Source of the DNA: a virus
Length of the DNA: 64,000 nt
Strand: one strand, 5' to 3'
Virus record (IMG/VR): IMGVR_UViG_3300009161_000028
Location: 45,411-109,410 of that record
Shown here: in pieces, positions 47,532 to 55,810 of the stretch
Numbering within the stretch: position 1 is the stretch's first letter
Layout of the letters: every line of letters begins with the position of its first letter
Program-made: the position numbers and the translations under genes
Notes under the pieces: generated by a model
Seen by the model: the letters and a program-made list of their open reading frames with translations, nothing else
Databases searched by the model: none
What the model was told of the DNA's origin: nothing

Positions 47532-48701
47532 GTGAACAAGACAACTGCACTAAAAAAGCACACAATCAGCACAAACATGGCTGATATCAAGTTTAAGGGA
47601 AACGAGTACACCTGGGAACCGGGTACCGTTACGGACGCTAATCGCAAGACCCAGATGCTATTTGGGCTGAATTGGCTCAATTATATGTGCGACCACAAGG
47701 ACAATCGCAAGTTCCTTGAGGACTGGGTTCGTCATTTCCGCGAGGCAACTGCTAAAGCAGATCTCCTCATACTGAACAAGGTGCCGGACAAGGCTCTCAA
47801 TTCGTCCTTGTGTCACTTGTCCCGCATTGCGGTACAAGGCTTTCCTCTTACGGACGAGGAACAGACCCGTATTTGGGAAATGATTACTGCGGGCTATGCT
47901 GCGGAGATGGCTGCGGTCAAGGCTGTAGAGGAACTGTCACCCGAGAAGAAGATGGGGGTGCAGGAGCGTATGGATCTGCAGGTGGACGACATCGTGTACG
48001 CCATTAGCGAGACTGCATACGAGCTCATGAAGGGAACGCAGAAGAGCGCGAATGCTGCTAACATTACCAACAGCGGCAAGCTCAGTGCAATCCACTTTAA
48101 GAAGCTGGGCAAGGCACTGGAACCTGTGATGCAGGAACTGGCCGAGATCAAGACTGTGCTTGCGGAAAAGCGTTCCACTGACGATGGCATCCTGCAGATG
48201 CAGGAAGGTTACCGTTGGGTAACTAATCGCGGGCTCAAAGCTGCTATTGAATTCTGCGACGAATGCTTGGTTAGTGCTAACCGCTTGTCTGCAGAGAAGA
48301 AGGTAGCTAAGGTCCGTAAGAAGAAGCCTGTAGACAAGGTCAAGCTGGTGCGCAAGCTCAAGTATATGGTCAAGAACGACGAGTTCAAGATCACCAGCAT
48401 CAACCCTGTCAACTGTCTCAACGTGAGCGAGCTGTGGGTTTATAACAGCAAGACGCGCAAGTTGGGCGTGTACCGCAGCGAGTTTCCGGGCAGTATCTTG
48501 GTCAAGGGCACGGGCTTTACGGGTACGTTGGAGAAATCCAGCATTCAGAAAACGCTGCGCAAACCCGAGAAACAGTTGGCAGAGTTTATGGCCCTGGGCA
48601 AGAACCAACTGCGCAAGTGGTTTGACGCTATCAAGGGCGTAGAGCTCAAGATGAAGCCCCGCATTAATGACCAAACTCTGTTGCTGCGTGTGAACGCATA
48701 A
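47532..48701 (+). CDS. unrecognised 389-residue protein, moron-like gene
   Basis: GTG start at 47532, five bases after AAGGAG; the GTG at 47526 overlaps that site and is rejected. The product is rich in Lys and Leu. It has helical, charged N-terminal and middle regions, a basic patch KKVAKVRKKKPVDKVK near 260-275, and a compact C-terminal domain (INPVNCLNVSELWVYN, KTRKLGVYRSE, LGKNQLRKWFDAI). I do not recognise the family; nucleic-acid binding is a guess from the basic patch. Codons end in G or C far more often than in neighbours. A sigma70-type promoter stands upstream, and the gene separates gp14 from gp13. These features suggest a later acquisition expressed early. Confidence 0.7.
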   Translation: MNKTTALKKHTISTNMADIKFKGNEYTWEPGTVTDANRKTQMLFGLNWLNYMCDHKDNRKFLEDWVRHFREATAKADLLILNKVPDKALNSSLCHLSRIAVQGFPLTDEEQTRIWEMITAGYAAEMAAVKAVEELSPEKKMGVQERMDLQVDDIVYAISETAYELMKGTQKSANAANITNSGKLSAIHFKKLGKALEPVMQELAEIKTVLAEKRSTDDGILQMQEGYRWVTNRGLKAAIEFCDECLVSANRLSAEKKVAKVRKKKPVDKVKLVRKLKYMVKNDEFKITSINPVNCLNVSELWVYNSKTRKLGVYRSEFPGSILVKGTGFTGTLEKSSIQKTLRKPEKQLAEFMALGKNQLRKWFDAIKGVELKMKPRINDQTLLLRVNA

Positions 48702-48710
48702 CTTGACGAC

Positions 48711-48746
48711 GGGCATAAATACTCTGCAAGGAGTTCCTTTATGCCC
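48711..48746 (+). promoter_or_regulatory. inverted repeat from late promoter to gp13 start codon
   Basis: GGGCATAAA (48711-48719) pairs perfectly with TTTATGCCC (48738-48746), which contains the gp13 ATG. An inner stem ACTC/GAGT (48721-48724/48731-48734) covers the Shine-Dalgarno. The late promoter CATAAATA (48714-48721) overlaps the first arm, so only read-through RNA from the upstream gene could fold. Confidence 0.72.
48714..48721 (+). promoter_or_regulatory. late promoter variant CATAAATA for gp13
   Basis: Seven of eight bases of the late octamer. Predicted initiation at about 48727 leaves a leader with AAGGAG and ATG at 48741. Confidence 0.7.
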
Positions 48747-49490
48747 ATTACTATCACGCCCCGACAGCAAGTTTATGATTTCGTAAGACTGCGTCTAGGT
48801 GATCAGATGGTTGACGTTGAACTTGATCCAGAGCACTACGACAGTGCTTTGGATTTTGCTATTGCAACCTACCGTCAGCGCGGACAGAACAGCGCAGAAG
48901 AAGCCCACGCATTTCTAGAACTGGAAACAGACCAGACTGAATACACTCTACCCGCAGAGACAGTCTCAGTTAGAAACGTGCATCGTCGAGGGCTAGGTAC
49001 TGCAACAGCAGGTACCAGTTTCTTTGACCCATTTCAATCTGCATACGTTAACACCTACTTGGTCAACACGGGCCGCACCGGTGGCTTGTTGACCTACGAA
49101 CTGTTTGCGGGCTATCAAGAACTCAGCTTCCGCATGTTTGGTGGCTACGTGGTTTACTATTACAATCCCGTGAGTCGCAAGCTGACTATACCACGTAAGG
49201 TATTATCAAACGAAACAGTGCTGCTGCATGTATTCATGCAAAAGCCCGAAGACATGTTGTTAGTTGATCCATATGTTGGCCCGTGGCTCAAGAGCTTTTC
49301 GCTAGCACAGTGTAAGATGATGCTGGGACAGGCACGTGAGAAGTTTGCCACTATTGCAAGTCCAGGCGGTAGCGCACAACTAAACGGCACAGCACTCAAA
49401 ACAGAAGGTCAGGCTGAAATGGAAAAGCTGATTGAAGAACTCAAGCTGTACGTGGACAACTCACAACCACTTACATTTATTATTGGATAA
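48741..49490 (+). CDS. 13: gp13, neck protein
   Basis: 249 residues with AAGGAG upstream. The order QQVYDFVRLRLGDQMVDVELDPEHYDSALDFAI-type N-terminus (helical, acidic), then LTYELFAGYQELSFRMFGGY and LLVDPYVGPWLKSFSLAQCK, matches gp13 of aquatic T4-like phages. It forms the neck with gp14 and completes the head after packaging. The C-terminal MEKLIEELKLYVDNSQPL is typical. It is slightly shorter than T4 gp13 (309). Confidence 0.85.
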   Translation: MPITITPRQQVYDFVRLRLGDQMVDVELDPEHYDSALDFAIATYRQRGQNSAEEAHAFLELETDQTEYTLPAETVSVRNVHRRGLGTATAGTSFFDPFQSAYVNTYLVNTGRTGGLLTYELFAGYQELSFRMFGGYVVYYYNPVSRKLTIPRKVLSNETVLLHVFMQKPEDMLLVDPYVGPWLKSFSLAQCKMMLGQAREKFATIASPGGSAQLNGTALKTEGQAEMEKLIEELKLYVDNSQPLTFIIG

Positions 49491-49493
49491 CAT

Positions 49494-49859
49494 ATGAAAA
49501 GCCTGCAAGAATTAATCTTAATTTGCGAACAGAATACAGGGTCACTTGCTCCGGCTGTTCAAGAAACTCTGCCTGCAACTTATGTTATCCCGCAATTAAA
49601 GAACAATGATTTCTACACACAATATCGTTACGGTTTAGCATTAGCTGCAGCAGCAGCAAGCGGTGATCCTAATTTACACTTTGAACGAGAAAGTGCATTT
49701 GGTGAACAACTGACAATGGTCAGCTATGCACCAGAAGAGCAACGCATCATTGAACTAGCAGCCAAACTAATGGGAGTGAGTGCTAAGTTAATATCTACCC
49801 CCACTAGCCAAGAACCCAGCGATACTCAAAAGAATAGTCCAACTCCCAAACAAAAATAG
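49494..49859 (+). CDS. conserved-type small protein of unknown function
   Basis: 121 residues starting three bases after the gp13 stop. The features NNDFYTQYRYGLALAAAAA, SAFGEQLTMVSYAPEEQ and AAKLMGVSAKLISTP are of a kind seen next to neck genes in aquatic T4-like phages, but no function is known to me. The C-terminal 20 residues are Pro/Ser/Gln-rich and probably unstructured. The stop is followed directly by the -35 box of the dNMP kinase promoter. Confidence 0.65.
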   Translation: MKSLQELILICEQNTGSLAPAVQETLPATYVIPQLKNNDFYTQYRYGLALAAAAASGDPNLHFERESAFGEQLTMVSYAPEEQRIIELAAKLMGVSAKLISTPTSQEPSDTQKNSPTPKQK

Positions 49860-49887
49860 TTGATATTTGTGTGTTTGCTGTTATAAT
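49860..49887 (+). promoter_or_regulatory. sigma70-type promoter of the dNMP kinase gene
   Basis: TTGATA (49860-49865), a 16-base spacer, then a perfect TATAAT (49882-49887). Predicted initiation falls on or next to the ATG at 49894, so the message may be leaderless. Confidence 0.65.
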
Positions 49888-49893
49888 TACAGC

Positions 49894-50520
49894 ATGAATA
49901 AGATTATTGCAATTTGCGGATTCATTGGCTCTGGCAAGGGCACAGTAGCAGACATACTGGATGAAGAATATGCCTATACCAAAGTTAGCTTTGCGGATAC
50001 ACTTAAGGATTCTGTAGCAGCAGTATTTGGCTGGCCAAGGCACTTGTTAGAAGGCGACACAGAAGCTAGTCGCGTATGGCGCGAGCAAGTAGACACGTGG
50101 TGGGCTACCAGATTGCACATATCCCACTTAACGCCGCGATGGGTACTACAGCAGTGGGGCACAGAAGTATGTCGCATGAGCTTTCACGATGATATCTGGG
50201 CTGCTAGCGTAGAGAATAGAATCCGTAATAATCCCTTTAACATTATTATTCCCGATTGCCGTTTCCCAAACGAAGTACGCACCATTCGCAATCTAGGTGG
50301 CGAAGTTTGGTGGGTTAAGCGCGGACCCAATCCCAACTGGTATGACCGTGCAGTTAACGCTAATGTCAATCATGATACTGCAGACAAGATTTGGCTAGTA
50401 CAAAATGTACATGCTAGTGAATGGTCTTGGGTTGGAACTGAGTTTGATAACGTAATCGAAAACAACGGTCCGCTGGATCTGCTTAAATATCGCATTAGAT
50501 GCATGTTTGAGTCCGCATAA
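49894..50520 (+). CDS. 1: deoxynucleoside monophosphate kinase (gp1-like)
   Basis: 208 residues from ATG 49894; an upstream extension to 49867 overlaps the promoter. The P-loop GFIGSGKGT (9-17) is followed by KVSFADTLKDSVAAVFGW, LTPRWVLQQWGTEVCR, DCRFPNEV and GGEVWWVKR. This matches T4 gene 1 and related phage dNMP kinases, which convert dNMPs to dNDPs for phage DNA synthesis. A strong sigma70-type promoter implies early expression although the gene lies among late genes. No Shine-Dalgarno is present. Confidence 0.9.
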   Translation: MNKIIAICGFIGSGKGTVADILDEEYAYTKVSFADTLKDSVAAVFGWPRHLLEGDTEASRVWREQVDTWWATRLHISHLTPRWVLQQWGTEVCRMSFHDDIWAASVENRIRNNPFNIIIPDCRFPNEVRTIRNLGGEVWWVKRGPNPNWYDRAVNANVNHDTADKIWLVQNVHASEWSWVGTEFDNVIENNGPLDLLKYRIRCMFESA

Positions 50521-50542
50521 CGTCATAAAAAAGCCCCTATCC

Positions 50543-50550
50543 GCTAAATA
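50543..50550 (+). promoter_or_regulatory. late-promoter-like GCTAAATA for tail sheath
   Basis: Six of eight bases of the late octamer. The same GCTAAATA form precedes the tail tube (53799) and the gene at 57369. The sheath start has AAGAGGA nine bases upstream of the ATG. Confidence 0.5.
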
Positions 50551-50597
50551 TTGACACACGGTGCATACCGCGAGTCATTACAAGAGGATATAAACAC

Positions 50598-53500
50598 ATG
50601 GCTTTAACTTCGGTTGGAACAGAAATTACAATTATTGACGAAAGTCAATATTTGCCTGCAGCGGCGGGCCCAGTCCCGCTTATCATTGCGCCATCTGCGC
50701 AAGATAAGACTAATCCTGCAGGAACCGGTACAGCTACCGGTACATTGGCAGCAAATATTAATAAGGTGCAGTTGGTTACAAGCCAACGTGAACTAGCAAC
50801 AAACTTTGGCGTACCAAGCTTTACTAAAGTTAGTGGAGCAGTTGTTCAAGGCGACGAACTCAATGAGTACGGTCTGCTAGCAGCATACAGCTTCCTGGGC
50901 GTGGCCAGCAAGGCCTACATCATGCGTCCAGATGTAAATCTAACAGAACTAGTACCAAGTTCGAGTGCCGCAACAGGCGAAGTTGCAACAGGTACATACT
51001 GGTTGGACCTCGCAGAAACAGCATGGGGCTTGCAGGAATGGAATGCAGCTGATCAGGTATTCACTGTAGTATCTCCATTACTAATCACATCCAGTGCAGA
51101 GTTAACAGCCGGATTGCCACTACCACAAACAGGTAGTACAGGCGACTACGCTGTGTCAATCGTTAGTGGGGCAATCAAAGCTTACTATAAAGGCGGTCGG
51201 TCAGATCTAAATCAGAACTGGGCACTAATTGGTACAGCTGAATGGAAGCGTCGTCACGCAACAGTGCGCGGAACAGTGGAAGTTACTACTGCAATTACCG
51301 ATACATGGGACTTGGTAATCAATGGCACGACCATCGCAGTGCCCAACGCCCCAAATAACTACCTTGAAGACCTAGTTGATGCAATCAATGCCAACGGTAC
51401 ACTTAATGCAAACATGAAGGCTATAATTGAAAGCAACAAACTGGTCATTTACAGTTCGATTAGCGTAACAATTGATTCGGCTACTACAAACGGTTTGTCA
51501 GCACTGCTTGGTCTGACAGAAAACGTAGAATACAAGACAGTTGATCTACATCAGAACAAGCACACAATTGTTCCAGGCTTCAAGACAGGTGGTGCAAATC
51601 CACGTCCAACTGGATCAATTTGGTTCAAGACAACTAGCCCAAACAATGGTGCAAACATCGCTGTTAAGCGTATGAGTGCAGCAGGTGATTGGGTAACAGT
51701 ATCAACTCCGCTATATGCTCTGTCGGCTGACTTTGCTAACGATCCTGCGATAGCAGGACTAGCAACAGATGGTGTATCGGCTAACACTATCGCTCCTAAT
51801 GCGCTATACATGCCATATGACATTGCAAACCTTGATACTTTGCAGATGGAAATAGTCAAGTGGGACGCAACTGGTATTCCGCTAACAACTAGCGGCATAA
51901 CAACAAGTCCTACACTAGTGGATGGTGACGACTTTGATGTAATTGTTGGTGGAATTACCTACACAGTAACATTGGATAACGCTGGTGCTGGTGATCCTTT
52001 AACTGCTGCAGGTCTTGCAACAGCATTTGGTCGTGCAAGTATTCCAAACATGACAATGACAGTTAATACAGATAACACATTGACCATTGCACACAGTAAG
52101 GGTAATGACTTCGTCTTAGCCGACGGCGGCGGCTCACCATTGGCAGCTTGCGGCATCACAGCTGGTCTAGTTACTAATTGGTTGACATTGACATACACTG
52201 CAGGTGTTGCAGAACCTCGTACTACACCAGTTGATGGTACATTGTGGTACAACAGCCTGGTAGACGAAGTAGACATCATGGTACACAACGGTAGCTCGTG
52301 GACTGGTTATCACGATGAGTTTGGGTTAACTGACCCATTGGGCCCAGTCGTTTCTGCAACTCAGCCAGAGTACCAGAGCGACGGCGTGACTGCATTAGCA
52401 ACAAACGATTTGTGGATTGACACTAGTGATCTAGAAAACTATCCTCTAATCAAGCGTTACAATGCAGGCACAAGCACATGGGAAACAATCAACAACACGG
52501 ACCAAACAACAGAAAATGGTGTCTTGTTTGCTGATGCTCGTTACCGTGATGGCGATGCTGCATCAGACAGTTCAGACATCGTGGACCTGTTGGATAGCAG
52601 TTACGTAGACAGCGATGCACCAGATCCAGACTTGTACCCACAAGGTATGTTGTTGTTCAACACACGCCGCAGCGGTTACAATGTCAAAGAGTACAAGGTT
52701 AACTACTTTGACGCTACAGTAACTTTACGTGATGCATGGGTAAGCAAGGTAGGAGTCAAGTCAGACGGTTCACCATACATGGGCCGCAAGGCACAACGTC
52801 GTGTTATCGTTGAAGCAATGCAAGCAGGTCTCAACGCTAGCTTGGATGCACGCCAAGAGCAAAATGACTTTACACTCATTGCATGCCCAGGTTATCCAGA
52901 ATTGCTGGACGAAATGGTAGTACTAAACACTGACCGTAAGGGCACAGCGTTTGTACTAGTTGACCCTCCATTCCGCTTGCAGCCAACTGGTACAGACTTG
53001 TTTAATTGGGCAACCAATGCAAACAATGCTCCAACAAACAGTGAAGAAGGACTAGTAACACTAAATGAATACTCTGCAGTGTTCTATCCAAACGCATATA
53101 CATCAAACCTAACAGGTGAAGATGTAATGGTACCAGCAAGTCACATCATGCTGCGCACAATCGCCCTAAACGATCAAGTTGCGTATCCATGGTTTGCCCC
53201 AGCTGGTCTACGTCGTGGTGTTGTTAACAATGCCACAAGCGTTGGCTACCTAAGCTCGGAGGGTGAGTTCGTACCAAGTCCACTAGGACAGGGCGTTCGC
53301 GATGTAATGTATCAGAACAGACTAAACCCAATTGTCATCCAGCCAACAGGGGGAATAGTTGTTTGGGGTCAGAAGACACTAGCAGTAACTGCAAGTGCCC
53401 TAGACCGTGTGAACGTAGCACGTTTGATTGTGTATGTTCGCAAGCAACTAGAAGTGTTAGTAAAACCATACTTCTTCGAGCCAAACGATACATTGACACG

Positions 53501-53717
53501 TAACGAAGTCAAACAAGCAGTTGAAACATTCTTCAACGAGCTAGTTGGACTACGTGCATTGTACGACTTCCTCGTAGTGTGCGATACCAGCAACAATACA
53601 CCAGAGCGCATTGATCGTAACGAGCTGTGGATTGATATTGCCATTAAGCCTGTGAAGGCCGTGGAATTCATCTACATCCCAATCCGTATCAAGAATACTG
53701 GAGAAGCATTGGCCTAA
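50598..53717 (+). CDS. 18: gp18, contractile tail sheath protein, enlarged
   Basis: 1039 residues against 659 in T4. The C-terminal third is clearly sheath: GRKAQRRVIVEAMQAGLNASL, NAPTNSEEGLVTLNEYSAVFYPN, VPASHIMLRTIALNDQ and KQLEVLVKPYFFEPNDTLTR. The N-terminus (VGTEITIIDESQYLPAAAGPVP) fits as well. The middle is swollen by modules of the type xLWxxT...VxxYNxGxxxWxxV at about 339, 546 and 604. These also occur in the fibres and necks and probably stand out from the sheath surface. The gene ends before a strong terminator, as expected for a highly expressed protein. Confidence 0.93.
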   Translation: MALTSVGTEITIIDESQYLPAAAGPVPLIIAPSAQDKTNPAGTGTATGTLAANINKVQLVTSQRELATNFGVPSFTKVSGAVVQGDELNEYGLLAAYSFLGVASKAYIMRPDVNLTELVPSSSAATGEVATGTYWLDLAETAWGLQEWNAADQVFTVVSPLLITSSAELTAGLPLPQTGSTGDYAVSIVSGAIKAYYKGGRSDLNQNWALIGTAEWKRRHATVRGTVEVTTAITDTWDLVINGTTIAVPNAPNNYLEDLVDAINANGTLNANMKAIIESNKLVIYSSISVTIDSATTNGLSALLGLTENVEYKTVDLHQNKHTIVPGFKTGGANPRPTGSIWFKTTSPNNGANIAVKRMSAAGDWVTVSTPLYALSADFANDPAIAGLATDGVSANTIAPNALYMPYDIANLDTLQMEIVKWDATGIPLTTSGITTSPTLVDGDDFDVIVGGITYTVTLDNAGAGDPLTAAGLATAFGRASIPNMTMTVNTDNTLTIAHSKGNDFVLADGGGSPLAACGITAGLVTNWLTLTYTAGVAEPRTTPVDGTLWYNSLVDEVDIMVHNGSSWTGYHDEFGLTDPLGPVVSATQPEYQSDGVTALATNDLWIDTSDLENYPLIKRYNAGTSTWETINNTDQTTENGVLFADARYRDGDAASDSSDIVDLLDSSYVDSDAPDPDLYPQGMLLFNTRRSGYNVKEYKVNYFDATVTLRDAWVSKVGVKSDGSPYMGRKAQRRVIVEAMQAGLNASLDARQEQNDFTLIACPGYPELLDEMVVLNTDRKGTAFVLVDPPFRLQPTGTDLFNWATNANNAPTNSEEGLVTLNEYSAVFYPNAYTSNLTGEDVMVPASHIMLRTIALNDQVAYPWFAPAGLRRGVVNNATSVGYLSSEGEFVPSPLGQGVRDVMYQNRLNPIVIQPTGGIVVWGQKTLAVTASALDRVNVARLIVYVRKQLEVLVKPYFFEPNDTLTRNEVKQAVETFFNELVGLRALYDFLVVCDTSNNTPERIDRNELWIDIAIKPVKAVEFIYIPIRIKNTGEALA

Positions 53718-53737
53718 GCAATTACGCCAAGCAAAAG

Positions 53738-53763
53738 ATAGGGGCTACGGCCCCTATTTTTTT
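53738..53763 (+). terminator. rho-independent terminator after tail sheath
   Basis: ATAGGGGC and GCCCCTAT pair around a stable TACG tetraloop and are followed by a run of seven T residues. Confidence 0.95.
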
Positions 53764-53798
53764 GACTAAAATACCCTCATCAAAAAATATTTCAAATG

Positions 53799-53806
53799 GC
53801 TAAATA
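53799..53806 (+). promoter_or_regulatory. late-promoter-like GCTAAATA for tail tube
   Basis: It matches the sheath promoter variant. The tube ATG at 53846 is preceded by AAGGAGA. Confidence 0.5.
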
Positions 53807-53845
53807 ATTGCACACAGCAGATGCTCACTAAGGAGAGCTTATAAC

Positions 53846-54463
53846 ATGAGTATTACAAGTTTAACAAGATTTACCGTACCACTGGCCAGTGACCAGAGTG
53901 CAACCTCTCAGGGCCTATTGATGCCTAAACTCAAGTATCGCTTCCGCGTTACACTTGAGAATTTTGGCGTTACAAGTCCTAGAAGCGAATTGACCAAGCA
54001 GGTAGTTAGCGTATCACGTCCAAACGTTAGCTTTGAAGAAGTTGTACTAGATGTGTACAACAGCAAGGTCAAGCTAGCAGGCAAGCATTCATGGCAAGAC
54101 ATGAACCTGGTTGTACGTGACGACGTTCAGGGGCAGGTTAGCAAGCTCGTTGGTGAGCAGCTACAGCGTCAATTGGACTTCTTCGAGCAAGCAAGTGCAA
54201 GCGCAGGTACAAGCTACAAGTTTGTAACACGCTTAGAAATGCTAGACGGCGGCAACGGCGCATATACTCCAAATGTTCTTGAAACATGGGAATGCTACGG
54301 TTGCTACCTAAACAGCGTAGACTATGGTGCAATATCATATGCTGAATCAGGCGCTGTTGAAATTACAATGACAATTAAGTTTGATAACGCACTCCAGATT
54401 CCAATGGAGAATGGTGTTGGCGCGGCCGTTGGCCGTTCAATCAACGTGCTATCAACAGGCTAA
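53846..54463 (+). CDS. 19: gp19, tail tube protein
   Basis: 205 residues against 163 in T4. The segments KLKYRFRVTLENFGV, LTKQVVSVSRPNVSFEEVVLD, VYNSKVKLAGKHSWQDMNL and YGAISYAESGAVEITMTIKFDNA are the T4-like tube pattern. Stacked hexamers form the channel inside the sheath. AAGGAG lies upstream, and a terminator follows within 30 bases. It sits between sheath and a second tube-like protein. Confidence 0.94.
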   Translation: MSITSLTRFTVPLASDQSATSQGLLMPKLKYRFRVTLENFGVTSPRSELTKQVVSVSRPNVSFEEVVLDVYNSKVKLAGKHSWQDMNLVVRDDVQGQVSKLVGEQLQRQLDFFEQASASAGTSYKFVTRLEMLDGGNGAYTPNVLETWECYGCYLNSVDYGAISYAESGAVEITMTIKFDNALQIPMENGVGAAVGRSINVLSTG

Positions 54464-54488
54464 TACCTGCTGGTACATCTGCTTATGG

Positions 54489-54518
54489 GAAGGGGGCATT
54501 TTTTGCCCCTTTCTTTTT
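54489..54518 (+). terminator. rho-independent terminator after tail tube
   Basis: AAGGGGGCA and TGCCCCTT pair around a T-rich loop, followed by TTCTTTTT. The late promoter of the next gene begins four bases later. Confidence 0.85.
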
Positions 54519-54521
54519 GGC

Positions 54522-54529
54522 TATAAATA
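54522..54529 (+). promoter_or_regulatory. T4-type late promoter for the tube-like gene
   Basis: A perfect TATAAATA with predicted initiation near 54535, then GGAG and ATG at 54548. Confidence 0.85.
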
Positions 54530-54547
54530 ACATATGGAGATACACAT

Positions 54548-55810
54548 ATGGGCATAGGCAGTTTTTTAAAGCGAGAGATCAAGGGATTTACTTCCGGCAT
54601 TACGGCCCAGGATGGAGTCCAGGATTGGTCACACGCAGCTAAAGTTTTCACAGCAGAAGACATGATCCGCAGCCCTAAGTTTAAGGGCATGTTCCACGTT
54701 AACTTTGTGTTTAATACTGACGCACTTAACAATGTGTACGAAGCCAAAGAATTTGCGGAAACAATTGGTAGTCAACGTAATAGCGATGTACTCAGCGTAC
54801 TAACCAAGAGCATTGACCTGCCAAGCTTTGACATTGACCACACAGTACACAATCAATATAACAAGGTTGCAATCAGTTATAAAAAGATCAAGTACAAGCC
54901 CATAAACGTCACGTTCCACGACGACACAAGCGATATCATTTGGGCATTCTGGGCATTTTATTACAATTGGTATTTTGCCGATGGTACCAAATATATTATT
55001 AAAAGTGGTACTGATTCCCCAAACAAAATGAGAGATCCATTTTCTAAATTAATTAACGCAGTAGGTAATGCTGTTAAATCAATTTTCAAAAAATCTGTCA
55101 GTAATACTGCGGAAGCAAATAAAGTTTCTCAGACTCAAACTGACGACACATCCACACCACGTCCGGGCGCAGAATGGGATATGGCATTAAAGTATCCCCT
55201 ACTGCTACAATCAATTACCACAGCAGACACAGTGGGCACAATGTTTAGCGATGCATGGGGCGCAAACGGTTCAGTATTCCATTCAACTGGCGTGGATAAA
55301 TCCTATCACTTGCTCAAAGCAATTGAAATATTCCCGCTGGGACAAAAGCAAGCCAGCATGATAGTACTGCACAATCCTCGTATCACAGGCTGGGACCACG
55401 ATAGCTTTGACTATTCGCAAAACGGTACAGCTACTTGTAAAATGTCCATAGCGTACGAAGGCGTGAGCTATATGGATCAAGTATCAGCAGCAAGCATACT
55501 GGATGCAGTGAGATTTTATGACAATCATTCTAGTCCATTAATGCGTGGTAGCCCACGTTCACTATTAGGCCCGGGTGGACTACTAGATCGTGCAGAAGGA
55601 ATCATTGGTAACATTACCAAAGGTCGCCCTCGCTTAAGCGATCTGATCAGTGCAATTGGCATTGCTAAAACTATTAGTAATAAGAACTTTGTTCCCGGTG
55701 TTAAATCAGAATTAGGTACAGTGGTTAAGAATACTATTCAGAATACCGCAATATCTGCAGTTACTAACAAGATATTCCCAAATAAGAGTACTACTAAAAA
55801 TGGCGGTTAA
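54548..55810 (+). CDS. tail tube-like structural protein (gp19-like fold, extended)
   Basis: 420 residues. The first half resembles tube or tube-cap proteins: SPKFKGMFHVNFVFN, SVLTKSIDLPSFDIDHTV, NQYNKVAISYKKIKYKP, VTFHDDTSDI. The second half repeats related features (LLKAIEIFPLGQKQASM, HNPRITGWDHDSFDYSQN, MSIAYEGVSYMDQV). A linker of charged and Thr/Ser residues separates them. It could be the tube-proximal hub or tail-terminator protein, or gp54-like. T4 has the portal gene in this position. The product is not assigned to a named gene. It overlaps the next start by 11 bases. Confidence 0.6.
   Translation: MGIGSFLKREIKGFTSGITAQDGVQDWSHAAKVFTAEDMIRSPKFKGMFHVNFVFNTDALNNVYEAKEFAETIGSQRNSDVLSVLTKSIDLPSFDIDHTVHNQYNKVAISYKKIKYKPINVTFHDDTSDIIWAFWAFYYNWYFADGTKYIIKSGTDSPNKMRDPFSKLINAVGNAVKSIFKKSVSNTAEANKVSQTQTDDTSTPRPGAEWDMALKYPLLLQSITTADTVGTMFSDAWGANGSVFHSTGVDKSYHLLKAIEIFPLGQKQASMIVLHNPRITGWDHDSFDYSQNGTATCKMSIAYEGVSYMDQVSAASILDAVRFYDNHSSPLMRGSPRSLLGPGGLLDRAEGIIGNITKGRPRLSDLISAIGIAKTISNKNFVPGVKSELGTVVKNTIQNTAISAVTNKIFPNKSTTKNGG

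Noticed and set aside
47937-48770. 277-codon minus-strand frame opposite the 389-residue gene
   Set aside because: It lies antisense to a gene with GC-ending codons, which removes stops by chance; the plus strand has promoter, ribosome binding site and protein-like composition.
50531-50540. GCCCCTAT string before sheath as a terminator
   Set aside because: Identical to one arm of the sheath terminator but no pairing arm is nearby, so no hairpin forms.
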